Of a DNA stretch of 64,000 bases, positions 12,815 through 23,490 are shown piece after piece; the first letter of the stretch is position 1; each line of letters begins with the position of its first letter. Under the pieces are notes generated by a model. It had not been told where the DNA came from, searched no databases, and was given only the letters and a program-made list of their open reading frames with translations. The position numbers were made by a program, and so were the translations under genes. Origin of the DNA: Ascidia mentula (lineage: Eukaryota; Chordata; Ascidiacea; Phlebobranchia; Ascidiidae). The stretch is taken from positions 10,723,001 through 10,787,000 of the forward strand of contig OX387197.1 of assembly GCA_947561715.1 (NCBI GenBank), given 5' to 3'.

Positions 12815-13204
12815 ATGATTTATTCCGTTTCCCATCACGTGATATCACAGGCGTTAACATTAAATTAATCTGATTATAACCATTCAAATATCCGTTTCTG
12901 TTTTATCCTAACTTGTGGGATATTTTGAGTCGTATGATCATAATCGGATTTGGAATAAGTAAAGTTCCCGGTGGCAGATATATAAGCAGCAGCCAAGCGA
13001 CAAGAAGTCATCAGTTGCTGCCCAGCAATCGTTAACTGAACAGCGAGCAGTATTATTGTTAGAATAGGCAAAGTTGAATGACCAGCGGTAGAGTATTGTC
13101 AGGGTTTCGGGGTGCCTCTATGGAGACCGCAATGCAGAAGTGTTGTCGGTTCGAAATCTACATGAAATCCATTTTACTTTTTCAGGTTAAAACCGCATAA
13201 TATC
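12815..13204 (+). promoter_or_regulatory. promoter and 5' UTR of tyrosinase-related gene copy 2
   Basis: Near-identical to the copy 1 promoter: TCACGTGA at 12835-12842 and TATATAA at 12979-12985, the same 144 bp apart. The sequence between them is almost unchanged, whereas the DNA just upstream has diverged. A leader intron appears to end at TTTTTCAG just before GTTAAAACCGC, with the ATG at 13205. Confidence 0.7.
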
Positions 13205-16147
13205 ATGGCTTACTCTATGTTTGTGATGGTTTGTGCCTTCGTGGCATTATACTGCAACTCCGTAAAAGCACAATTTCCCCGCACTTGCGCCACTTTTGAG
13301 GCAATTGTGGCTCACGAATGTTGTCCACTAGTGGGCGACACTGGGTCACAGTGTGGGGAAGCGGAAGGACGCGGATCTTGTCAGAATATCGCAATTGACG
13401 AACTTCCACATGGAAACCAATACGTTCTTGTTGGAATTGATGATCGTGAAAGGTGGCCAGAACGTTTTTTCAACCGGTCAGTAAATATTAAAGTATATTT
13501 TACAGGTTGTTAGAATGTGTTTAATTGCCGTATTTGTGTGAACGTTTATAAATGCTCTGTTTATCCTCGACCACTTAATAGAGAAAAATTTTAAACACGC
13601 AACGCGGAGCCGCATGTTAGCATTAGTATGCTCCAAATACGTCACTCAATGATATGAACAAATGATTATAGTATAACATTGGTATAAAACAATATGTATC
13701 AATTCCAGGTCGTGTGTGTGCAACTCTAACTATGGTGGTTTCGACTGCTCGGGATGCAAATACGGATGGCAGGGCGATGATTGCCAGCAAAGGAAACCTG
13801 CCATAGTGCGAAGGAACATACTTAACATGACTGAAGACGAACGAACAACATTTCTTGACATTTTAGACCAATCCAAAACCGCCATTCATCCCGACTACGT
13901 CATTGCCCAGGATCATTACAGGTGATAAAGAAATACTCGAGTAGATTTTGTTTTATGCGCGAAGTCAGTACTTCGCGTTCCTGGGAATTCGTCGCTCGGC
14001 GAATTTCAAGGGTCGCAGAGAGTGTACCAACTTCTCATAGGTAAACATTTTACTGTATACTTATTTCTCAAATTGCACCTCCAGACACGTGTGCTGGGTC
14101 AGTAAATTCATATCCATGTGGTTTTCAGTAGTTATTGTAAAATGTCTATTGTGTTTTTATCTAAAACTGTTCAATACGAAGAGTCGCGTCAAATCTTAAA
14201 TAACTTAAGTTGGTGGAGAAAGTTGGAAACGTCTTCCGTTAAAACTGTGAACTTTGGCGCCACAAATGTGTACAAAGCTACTTAAGATATATTTTCCGTC
14301 GATATCTATGGACATATAACTAGACAACTGAATATGAAACGTCACTTCCGCAGAAACCTTATTCCGGAAAACAGCACCGAGCCAAACTTCATCAATGTTT
14401 CGATCTACGATCTGTTCGTGTGGGTTCATTATTACTCGGTGCGTGACACTCTCCTCGGTCCTGGACAAGCTTACACTGCGATAGATTTCTCCCATGAGGG
14501 TCCAGCTTTTCTTACTTGGCACCGAATGCATTTACTCGGTTTGGAAGCAGATCTCCAACGTCTCTCCGGTGACCCGACATTCGCTTTGCCTTATTGGGAT
14601 TTCGCCGTTGGAGGTTTGTTCACTGTGGTTTTGTAACCACTAATAAGTCAAATTGAAACCTTTAGGTAGATAATTTTGAGCTAAATAACAAGTTCAAAAA
14701 GTGAAATCCCACGATTAATATTAACTTTCATATTTTAGGTACTGAGTGCGATATCTGCACCGACGATATGTTGGGAGGTCGCGATCCCGCCGAATCAACT
14801 CGCCTTGGTCCCAATTCTCGATTTGCCGACTGGGATGTAATTTGTCTTAGTCTGGATTGGTTCAACGACAACATCAAGCTGTGCAACGGAACTGCCGAAG
14901 GTAAGCAATATAAAATTTCCTATAGTTACATCTAAGTCATATTCTGTGTTTCGTTCGTATTACAATATGAGCTGCGAATTAACAACAACATTTTGCCATC
15001 TAATTTCACTTTTATCCAGGATCCATCCGCCGAAATCCTGGTGGTAACACTGACCGACCCGCCGTCCAATCCCTTCCCAACCCTGAAGACGTGGCAGAAT
15101 GTGTGGAGGTTGACACATACGACACCCTCCCCTTCTTCTCCAACTCAGCTGGAAGCTTCAGAAACGCACTTGAAGGTACAACTTACCTTTGTTCATGTGA
15201 GTGATTTCACTGACGCCCCACCTTCATTACATCGCAGGTTACTCCGAACCGGACGGAGAGTTTGAAATTGGTGTGCGAACTTTACACAACTTGGCTCACT
15301 TGTTCTTGAACGGCACCGGGGGACAAACGCACGCTTCGGCAAACGATCCGATCTTTGTTCTCTTGCACACTTACACCGACGCCATTTTTGAGGAATGGTT
15401 GAAGAGGTGGAGGCCAAAGTTATTTGCAAAGTTTAATTATAGGAAAAAATTGTGTACAATTTGCAAGACGATCAGACGTAAATTGATTTTGCCTGACCGT
15501 TAAAGCGAAACATTGGACAGTTTTGATGCAACAAGATTTTTGTTTTCAAGATCGAATGCCACTACCGCCGATTACCCAACTGAAGATGCACCGATTGGAC
15601 ACAACCTTGACTTCAACATGGTTCCATTCTTCCCTCCAGTCACAAACCGGGAAATGTTTGTCGCCTCCGATCAACTGGGATATAATTACGCCGTGGACTT
15701 TGCAGGTGACAAAAAACATTCGTAGTTTTACGCAAATCGGTAAGAATAGTAAAACGGCTACAAATGATTAAGTACAAAATTGACTGAAGAGATCAGAATT
15801 TCTACTGTGCTTTAGCCTACAAATTTTGTTGAGATAATTGTGTCATTGGCAACAACAAACATCCATTTCCATTTTTACAATAACCAAACTGTAACAGCAC
15901 ATTAATTATAATCGTAACACACTAAAATTTTCGTTGGATTGTTGTAAATGTAGACGCAAGTGCTTTGGAGTCGGAACCTTCTTTCATCTGGGCGATAGTT
16001 GGCGTTTCGGCATTTGTCGTCCTGGCAGCGCTGGTTGTTGTGTTGGTCAGCTCACTTAAACGATACCGACAGAAGAAGAAGGAAGACAGTCTGTACCAAA
16101 GCATCATCGAAGACGACGCCCACAAAGGCGTTAAATACACAGCTTAA
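13205..16147 (+). CDS. TYRP: tyrosinase-related protein (TYRP1/2-like), copy 2
   Basis: Eight exons with the same sizes as copy 1: 13205-13476, 13709-13921, 14354-14613, 14739-14900, 15020-15175, 15238-15406, 15551-15705 and 15954-16147. They give about 526 residues. The signal peptide, EGF-like segment, all CuA and CuB histidines, membrane helix and YQSI tail signal are kept. Amino-acid changes are few, for example SVKA for SVNA at the signal-peptide end and DASALE for EVSALE before the membrane helix. Exons are far more alike than introns; intron 2 is 432 bp here against 225 bp in copy 1. AATAAA follows the stop directly (16148-16153). Both copies look functional, so they may share a role or differ in expression. 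Confidence 0.93.
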
Positions 16148-17874
16148 AATAAATATCGTTTGCTTCAAGGAACTACATAATATTCGTTTAGTGATTCATT
16201 GTATCGATGTACGTTTCATATAATACACAAACAGAAAAGATTCCGTACTTTCTGTTGATGGAAAATTGTCAGTATAGCAATGATACATGGTACGCTTTGG
16301 GGATTCCTATTTGTTATCACGAGTTGGTCTGCATTGAAACGTTTCCCATCACGGGTAGACATCAGTGTAAACGGTAGTCATGGATTAACTCGATGACAGC
16401 TCGCAATAATAACAGAGCGGCGGTGAAAGAATTTTTGTGTGCTGGAAAGCGAATCCCTTTGTCTTCCTTAATCCGATCTCCCTTGCAATATCAACACAGG
16501 ATTACAGTTGGGTGCCTCAGAGGATTTGGCACATAAACAGGCTCATGTAGCCAAGAAGCGAGACTTGTAATTAATGTTTCTATTTCTAAGATTGAGCGGC
16601 AGTTCGTATACAAGTAAACGTGCCTAATATGTCGTATTCGTTAAAATTGGTTGAGATATACTTTAACTAATAATGTGTTTTGTTAGTTTTTTATTTGCAA
16701 AGATCCGTGTATTTCATAAATGCTCTGCTCTAAAAATTTAAATATTCTACCTTATTCAATTTATACACTAAAAAATAGCTTGGCGTGCCTAAAATGCTTC
16801 CCGAAAAAGGATGTGGTTTCTTTTTGTCTTTCTGACATTTTGTGTATAATTTTTACGCCTTTTTAGCTTATTTCTACAAAGTATTAAGTTTCATCATGCA
16901 TCATCAACTTTTTCGTGTTTTCTACTTAAGATAAAAGTTAGTGAAATGATTTTACTTTTACCTAAAATCACAGGCCGGTTGCGATATTTTTTAATGATAG
17001 AATTTGACCCTTGAGAAGTTGTTCTCTGCGTAAATAGTTGACGACATCATTTTACATAAACAAACCCTATTTGCAGTGCCGTGTTACTACCGTTATGATG
17101 CCCGCATTCGCCAAAGTTGGTTCAGGTGTGATTGCTTCTGATGTGACAGATATCGCGATACAGTGATGGTAAAGGAATGCGTTTGTGGGCTTCCAATTAT
17201 CCAAATTACATCGATTATACCCAATAATTATTAGGCGTGGTGTATTCGGTGTATGATCGTCTTCCTAACCGCCAAAAATTAAAGCCGGATATCCAATAAA
17301 TCCGATGCTGAGAAGCTGCCTTCCCATCTTATCAATATGCGCGGGAGACAAAAGCGTCCGACGAATAATGGGAGGGAATTACAATGCGGAGGGCGGGCGG
17401 ATTGTTACCGGGGAACACTCGCCGCGTGGTTGGGTGTCATCTAACGCGCGGACCCGACTATTTTGAAACAATAAGAATAGTGAGACAATGCGCACAGCGA
17501 CACGGGTCGATTGCTCTGCAATAGCGGCAGAAAACTCTCCGTTCCTGGCATAAGCGAACCTCGAATAATTTTCCACAGTCCCGTTGGGAGTTTGATTATT
17601 TTTTGAGCTCTAGTGACCGGCGGGGTCGCCTGCAGGTCCCGGGAAGGTTTTATACTAAATGTTATTGATATGATTCGTCAGCGACGCTTTTGTGTTTCAG
17701 ATTAGGCGCAGGGCTGTTCATGCGAAACTCAATGTCATAGGTTGTCCTCTGGCTCTTCGCTCACAGTGTGTGTTTTGCCGGCAATGCTTTCGTGTTGATA
17801 GGTCAGGTGCTTGACAGTCGACGACCAAATCGAACCCGGGCTACTGTCTGAAATCGTTTTTGTGTTCTACTAAA
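16148..17874. other. intergenic region ahead of the CIMIP2 gene
   Basis: No gene is supported. A GC-richer segment at about 17340-17660 with several CG dinucleotides and GCGG runs lies a few hundred bases ahead of the CIMIP2 start. It may contain its promoter. No TATA box or clear motif was recognised. Confidence 0.4.
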
Positions 17875-20596
17875 ATGCCGGCCTTACTGCCTGAAAACAC
17901 GTCGCCGGATTTGAGAAGCAGCAGTCTCGCCCCAAAAGAACCTTACCACGTTCCTGGGTAAGTTTTCCATTGAAGGGAAATTGATAAAAATATAACAAAT
18001 TTAGAAATTGTTAGCAATTATGCTGTTGTATTGGCCTTGATTATGTTGGAAATAGTTGTCACCTTTTGACTTCCCATTTACACAGTGTATTCCTAATTCG
18101 TACTGAAACTAACCCTTTCAAATATGTTAATTTTATATAGCGTTTCCAAAGTCCGTTGGTAGTTTGTATAATTTATGTTAATATGTTATTTTGCACGTTT
18201 AAACCATAGCGGCACTGACACACATAGTACATAACTGTGTTAAATGAAAAAAAAACAGTAAACCATAAACTTACGTTTTGCAGATTTTTGTGATGTATGT
18301 GATTCACTCTACTGATTAGTGAAATGTTTTTAAAACATTTAACTAGGTGGGCTGTTGTGTAGGCGTAACTACACAACGCAACACAATAGGATCAATAGGT
18401 GCATCGGCTTTGTCAATCTATAGGCTTTGTTGCCATTACACAACTACCACTGTTTCTGTGGCGTTTAAATAATGTCGCGTCTTTGTTCGGTACTGGCCTG
18501 GTGATGGGCACCAAAACCTTGTGTATTTTGAAAATACACCATGGTAAAGCCGCAGAACTCGGTGTCGCATATTTACGTAGAACGAACAAAACAGAAAACC
18601 GTACTGCAAAACAGAAAACTGTACTACATATTGAATAATACATATTGAACAATCGTTCTTCATTTAGTGTGTGTAAAACTGTAAATTGAGTGGTTTGTTA
18701 TGTTGATATCTTGTTTTGGAGGGCTCCCAAAACTTTTTGCTCTCGACACTTTTTATTTGATTAAAATTTTTCGCGACCCCTCGTGTTCGGCAGATAATGT
18801 AAAGATATTTTATTTAAAAAAAAAAAAATTCCAAAACTCGGTAACAAACAAAAACGCATTAGTTTTATTAACCTTTTCATTTGTACTGGCCCAGTGTACG
18901 TGTTTGGTTTCGTTGTTTGCATCCTATGATTTGTCACATTATGTTTCTATATCTCACGATTTGCATTGCTTTCAGATACGCGGGACACAAATCCCAGTTT
19001 AAATACCAATGCAGCGAAACATTCGGTAACTGCACTCACCGGTTGTTGCTATCTCCTGAAGTGAACCAATCTACAAACACCGTACTCCGACCAATTGATC
19101 CTCCACCCAGATCAAAAACTGTCCCACTTGGCTTTCATGATGTCCCTAGAGTTAGTGCTTAAGTTTTATTAACTATTTACACACAAAAACTCAATTGCAC
19201 CGGTACAAAGCGTAGCGTATAGTCTCTTAACAACAGTAACGGTATACATTGTCAGCAATACCTGTCGGCAACATAAAAATGGGACTTTTCTAAAAGTACA
19301 TGTATACTCTCATAAGATATTAATTTTGATTAAAACTTGGTAAAGTCCATAATCAAATCATTGTGACAGTTGAGCGCAGAAGACTATGCCATCACGGACA
19401 TACTGGCTAAGCGTCGGGAGAGAATAGGCGACCAACTCTTCAAACCAAACATGAGATCAGGATACATGGGTATTGTACAAAAATTGAAAACGTTCTGTTA
19501 TTGCAGCTTACATTATGACGTCACAAATACATTTTTGTTCTTCATCAGGGTTCGTACCTAAAGCACACTTTTCCAGCTACCACTCAAAATGCTTTCCGGA
19601 AATTTGCAACGACGCCCTTCATGACTTCAGCTGCGACCAGACGAGACACCAAACCAGGCTTCAGCAACTGAGCAAAGCATTGCGATTCCAACAGGGAGAT
19701 GGCGCTTTAACCAGCTCTGAAAGACAGGCATGACTTCTCCATAAAAATAAAAAATACCGAAATTTTCAAATTTCTGAAAACCTGATGTGTTTTTTACTAT
19801 TAAAAAAGATTACCACTCATATGTGTAAAGTTGCAAAATAACGGTAAGAGCGGTGCTGTGTCTCGTATAGAAATGGATTGTTAAAGGGGAGTTGCGTGTG
19901 AACAAAAATGTTTGTTTTATTTTTTTTTATTTTTCTTGTGTTTTATTATTTTGTAGCTGGTTGCGACGAGACATTCTCTACCACTAAGATCTGTTCGGAA
20001 CGACTTCCCGCAGTTTGTGTCAAAAAATGCTTACCAGCGACACGAATCACCATACTTTTTAGCGGATGAGCATCCAATGAAAAGCTTTAAGTCAGGTCGG
20101 CTTTAATACTTTTATAAATGACGTGTACACATTACATCAAAAGTTTCTGTATTCAATAAACAACCTTTTGTTGTTCGTTGACAGGATTCGCGGGCCATGT
20201 TCCGTTCTACAAAGATCTCGGTGGCCACGGTTTTCCTATTGTGACAAATCAAGCATTGAAGGAGTTCACGCAAGAACGTGAACGCCACATGGGGTCAGTA
20301 GACAAGCCGCTGCAAAACGAAATGTTGATCCAACCAAGGCCCCCAAAGAAAACACCCACATTTTCAAGTCCACAAAGAAATCGGATTTATCTGATTGATG
20401 CTGGAAATATTCCCCGATATGCGGGATATGTGCCAGGTAAAAACACAGTTTTTAAGCTCTTCAAATTGTGTTTGATTTAAATGGTTTAAATTTTTCAGGG
20501 CAAAAATTCAGATTTGGGCACACATTTGCTGAGGGAACGAAAAACCCCATGAAAATGAAATCTAGCGAAGCACCGGCAGTTTTGGCAACTTCATAA
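17875..20596 (+). CDS. CIMIP2: CIMIP2 (FAM166)-family ciliary microtubule inner protein
   Basis: Seven exons: 17875-17957, 18976-19150, 19370-19469, 19549-19727, 19957-20095, 20185-20436 and 20499-20596, all in phase, giving about 341 residues. The protein carries four copies of the family signature GYxGxxP followed by a small aromatic/Gly box: EPYHVPGYAGH...FKYQCSETFG near the start, SGYMGFVPKAHF and GFAGHVPFYKD inside, and PRYAGYVPGQKFRFGHTF at the end. FAM166/CIMIP2 proteins bind the lumen of axonemal doublet microtubules, so a role in motile cilia or sperm flagella is expected. The intron after exon 4 has a GC donor (CAG|GCATGA). A second, slightly changed terminal exon lies at 22289-22386. 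AATAAA occurs at 21147. Confidence 0.88.
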
Positions 20597-21700
20597 TTTT
20601 CTTTTGTTGTTGTTTTCTTTTCAGTCAAACCGGCGTAGACTTTAGTTTTGTGTGTAAATCACAGTAACCTCGAATTAGACATGTTAGCTTATTATCTACA
20701 AATTCGACGCAAGATGGTGTCCTCGGTCAAAGATCATGTAATATTTGAAATTGGTTGAATTTGGAAAAATATACTACGAGACTGCTTGAAACTTTCTTAT
20801 CCGAGTGAAACTTTCTAATCCATTTACGCTTTTATATTATCGAATTATGTGTCTAAAGCTTCGAGCATATGTAGTAGTTAAGCATTGTAATGAACACTTG
20901 AGTGATCAAAACCAGATGTAAGTCTATATAGCTTGGTTAATTACATTTCGAGGCAAAAATCTTACATCGTGCTGTTAACACTGCTGTATATTTATCGGAT
21001 TCAGATTGGGAATAACTGCATGTGTGCGTTTGTTCTATTCGTATCGTGACCTCAAAAATCATGTGTTTGAAGTAATAGCATGTTTGGTTAGAATACTCAA
21101 CACTTGTAGTTGCTATTTGCACTGTGCTAACACTGTGTTTGGGAACAATAAAGAGACAACAAGTTCGCGCGTCGACCTTTTAATGAAGATGATACACAAA
21201 CGTATATAAGTGCGTTAAAATGGGATCAATCTGTTTGCTGCATTATAGTTGAAGCTTTTGGAAGAAAAGCCTTTACATCAGATTAAATGTACACATCAGT
21301 CATTTTCTTAATTGATCAAAACAAACGTTTTCGCTCAAACCCTCTTTAGTACCTTCTTCGATTCAATGGTCAGAAGGTTGAGCTGCATAAACATGTGTGA
21401 CAAAAAGTCAGGTTTCACTGTTTTCGTTGGCGATGTAAGCTAAACATATTGCTGGCTCGTTGCACGGTGTATGTTGACGTTGTGTACAATAAAAAACAGG
21501 TAGAATTCATTGAAGGATCACGTGTCGAACAAAAAAAAAGCGATCGTACAATCAATGTGTGGAGAATAAACGTCGTCCGAGATATATGGAGGGCGAAGGT
21601 AAAAAAATAAACACGTTTCGCGTGCAAATGATCTAAAATCTTGTTTAAATCACAAATCGTCTACAGGGAAGATAATTGCAAGAAGAATGGAGATAAATAT

Positions 21701-21888
21701 TCAGACAGGTTTGTAAAAAATCTGTCCGCGACTCAAACGCCTACGGAGCTCTCGCCAAAGCATGGATCGTTCCACAGCGGAACCGCTCAGCACCGACCTG
21801 TTCTCTTGCGCCCTCCGGTGGAGGTAGGGAAGCACCTCGTCGACTGGACCAAACGGAACATACTTGTACACATGATAGCCGGCTTGTC
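21701..21888 (-). CDS. PRODH: distal duplicate terminal exon of PRODH
   Basis: It has the same 188 bases as the proximal PRODH last exon at 23491-23678; I see no difference between them. The acceptor TTTTTTAG and the stop codon are preserved. It encodes the C-terminal part of the barrel, beginning [20 protein letters not shown] and ending FYKPV. It could be used as an alternative last exon, with the transcript running 1.8 kb further and crossing the duplicated CIMIP2 exon, or it may be silent. Confidence 0.75.
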
Positions 21889-21968
21889 CTAAAAAACATT
21901 CGCGACGTCAATATAGAACCGGGGTGAATTACAGGGCCGGTATGTTTTTTTTGTCGTATATATTAATA

Positions 21969-22052
21969 CAGTGACTCCCCCAACCTTTTCGTGGTTGCGT
22001 ACCACTTGGAGGTAAAACAATTTCGACGCGTACCACCGGTTGGGGAACACTG
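21969..22052. mobile_element. short hAT-type MITE (84 bp)
   Basis: Its ends are inverted: CAGTGACTCCCCCAACC on the left and GGTTGGGGAACACTG on the right. The flanks TATTAATA and TGTTAATT could be a decayed 8-bp target duplication. It has no coding capacity. The same element is present at the matching place in the second duplicate (23761-24291), so it predates the duplication. Confidence 0.75.
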
Positions 22053-22288
22053 TGTTAATTTAAACGTTTAGCAAGGCGTTCATATTACAGGTGATTACAA
22101 CGTGCATTTAGGCAAAAATTTACGGATTGATATTGTAACTACACCACTGATAACATTTACTGTAACTTCGTTAATGATAACATTTAAAGAGTGAGAAGAA
22201 ATGAAGGCGAGCTTTTAACACTTAACTGTAAAGCATAGTTTCCAAGTTTTGCAAATTGTGTTTGTTTTAAATGGTTTAAATTTTTCAG

Positions 22289-22386
22289 GGCAAAAATTCA
22301 GATTTGGGCACACATTTGCTGAGGGAACGGAAAACCCCATGAAAATGAAATCTAGCAAAGCACCGGCAGTTTTGGCAACTTCATAA
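22289..22386 (+). CDS. CIMIP2: distal duplicate terminal exon of CIMIP2
   Basis: This 98-bp exon copy keeps the acceptor TTTTTCAG, the phase and the stop codon. It differs from the proximal copy at two bases, both changing charge: K to E in the AEGTKNPM segment and E to K in KSSEAP. It could give an alternative C-terminus if splicing skips the proximal exon. It could also be unused. Confidence 0.65.
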
Positions 22387-23490
22387 TTTTCTTTTGTTGT
22401 TGTTTTCTTTTCAGTCAAACCGGCGTAGACTTTAGTTTTGTGTGTAAATCACAGTAACCTCGAATTAGACATGTTAGCTATTATCTACAAATTCGACGCT
22501 AGAGGGTGTCGTTGGTCAAAGATCATGTAATATTTGAAAATTGGTTGAATTTGGAAAAATATACTACGAGACTGCTTGAAACTTTCTAATCCGGGTAAAA
22601 CTTTCTAATCCATTTACGCTTTTATATTATCGAATTATGTGTTTAAAGCTTCGAGCATATGTAGTAGTTAAGCATTGTAATGAACACTTGAGTGATCGAA
22701 AACAGGTGTAAGCCTATATGGCTCGGTTAATTACATTTCGAGGCAAAAACCTTACATCGTGCTGTTAACACTGCTGTATATTTATCGGATTCAGATTGGG
22801 AATAACTGCATGTGTGTGTTTGTTCTATTCGTATCGTGACCTCAAAAATCATGTGTTTGAAGTAATAGCATGTTTGGTTAGAATACTCCACACTTGTAGT
22901 TGCTATTTGCACTGTGCTAACACTGTGTTTGGGAACAATAAAGAGACAACAAGTTCGCGCGACGACCTTTTAATGAAGATGATACACAAACGTATATAAG
23001 TGCGTTAAAATGGGATCAATCTGTTTGCTGCATTATAGTTGAAGTTTTTGAAAGAAAAGCCTTTACATCAGATTAAATGTACACATCAGTCATTTTCTTA
23101 ATTGATCAAAACAAACGTTTTCGCTCAAACACTCTTCAGTACATTCTTCAATTCAATGGTCAGAAGTTTAAGCTGCATAAACATGTGTAACAAAAAGTCA
23201 GGTTTCACTGTTTTCGTTCGCGATGTAAGCTAAACATATTGCTGGCTCGTTGCACGGTGTATGTTGACGTTGTGTAAGATAAAAACAGGCAAAATTCATT
23301 GAAGGATCACGTGTCGAACAAAAAAAAAGCGATGGTACAATCAATGTGTGTAGAATAAACGTCGTTGGAGATAAATGGAGGGCGAAGGTAAAAAAATAAA
23401 CACGTTTCACGTGCAAATGATCTAAAATCTTGTTTAAATCACAAATCGTCTACAGGGAAGATAATTTACAAGAAGAATGGAGATAAATAT

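Larger units (their letters stand above)
10545..13204. other. spacer between the two TYRP genes, holding decayed gene copies and promoter 2
   Basis: This stretch has no intact gene. It contains eroded CIMIP2 exon copies (about 11544-11870), an eroded copy of the GPCR last exon (about 12377-12620) and the second TYRP promoter (about 12815-13200). I see nothing recognisable in 10600-11540 or 11880-12330. Confidence 0.6.
20445..22235. repeat. tandem duplication, copy 1 (terminal exons of CIMIP2 and PRODH)
   Basis: This segment repeats head-to-tail at 22236-24447 with only a few percent difference over most of its length. It includes the CIMIP2 terminal exon (20499-20596, +) and a PRODH-type terminal exon (21701-21888, -). 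It also carries an AATAAA signal and a short hAT MITE (21969-22052). Copy 2 differs mainly by a 441-bp insertion and a 27-bp deletion between short direct repeats near 24400. Confidence 0.92.
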
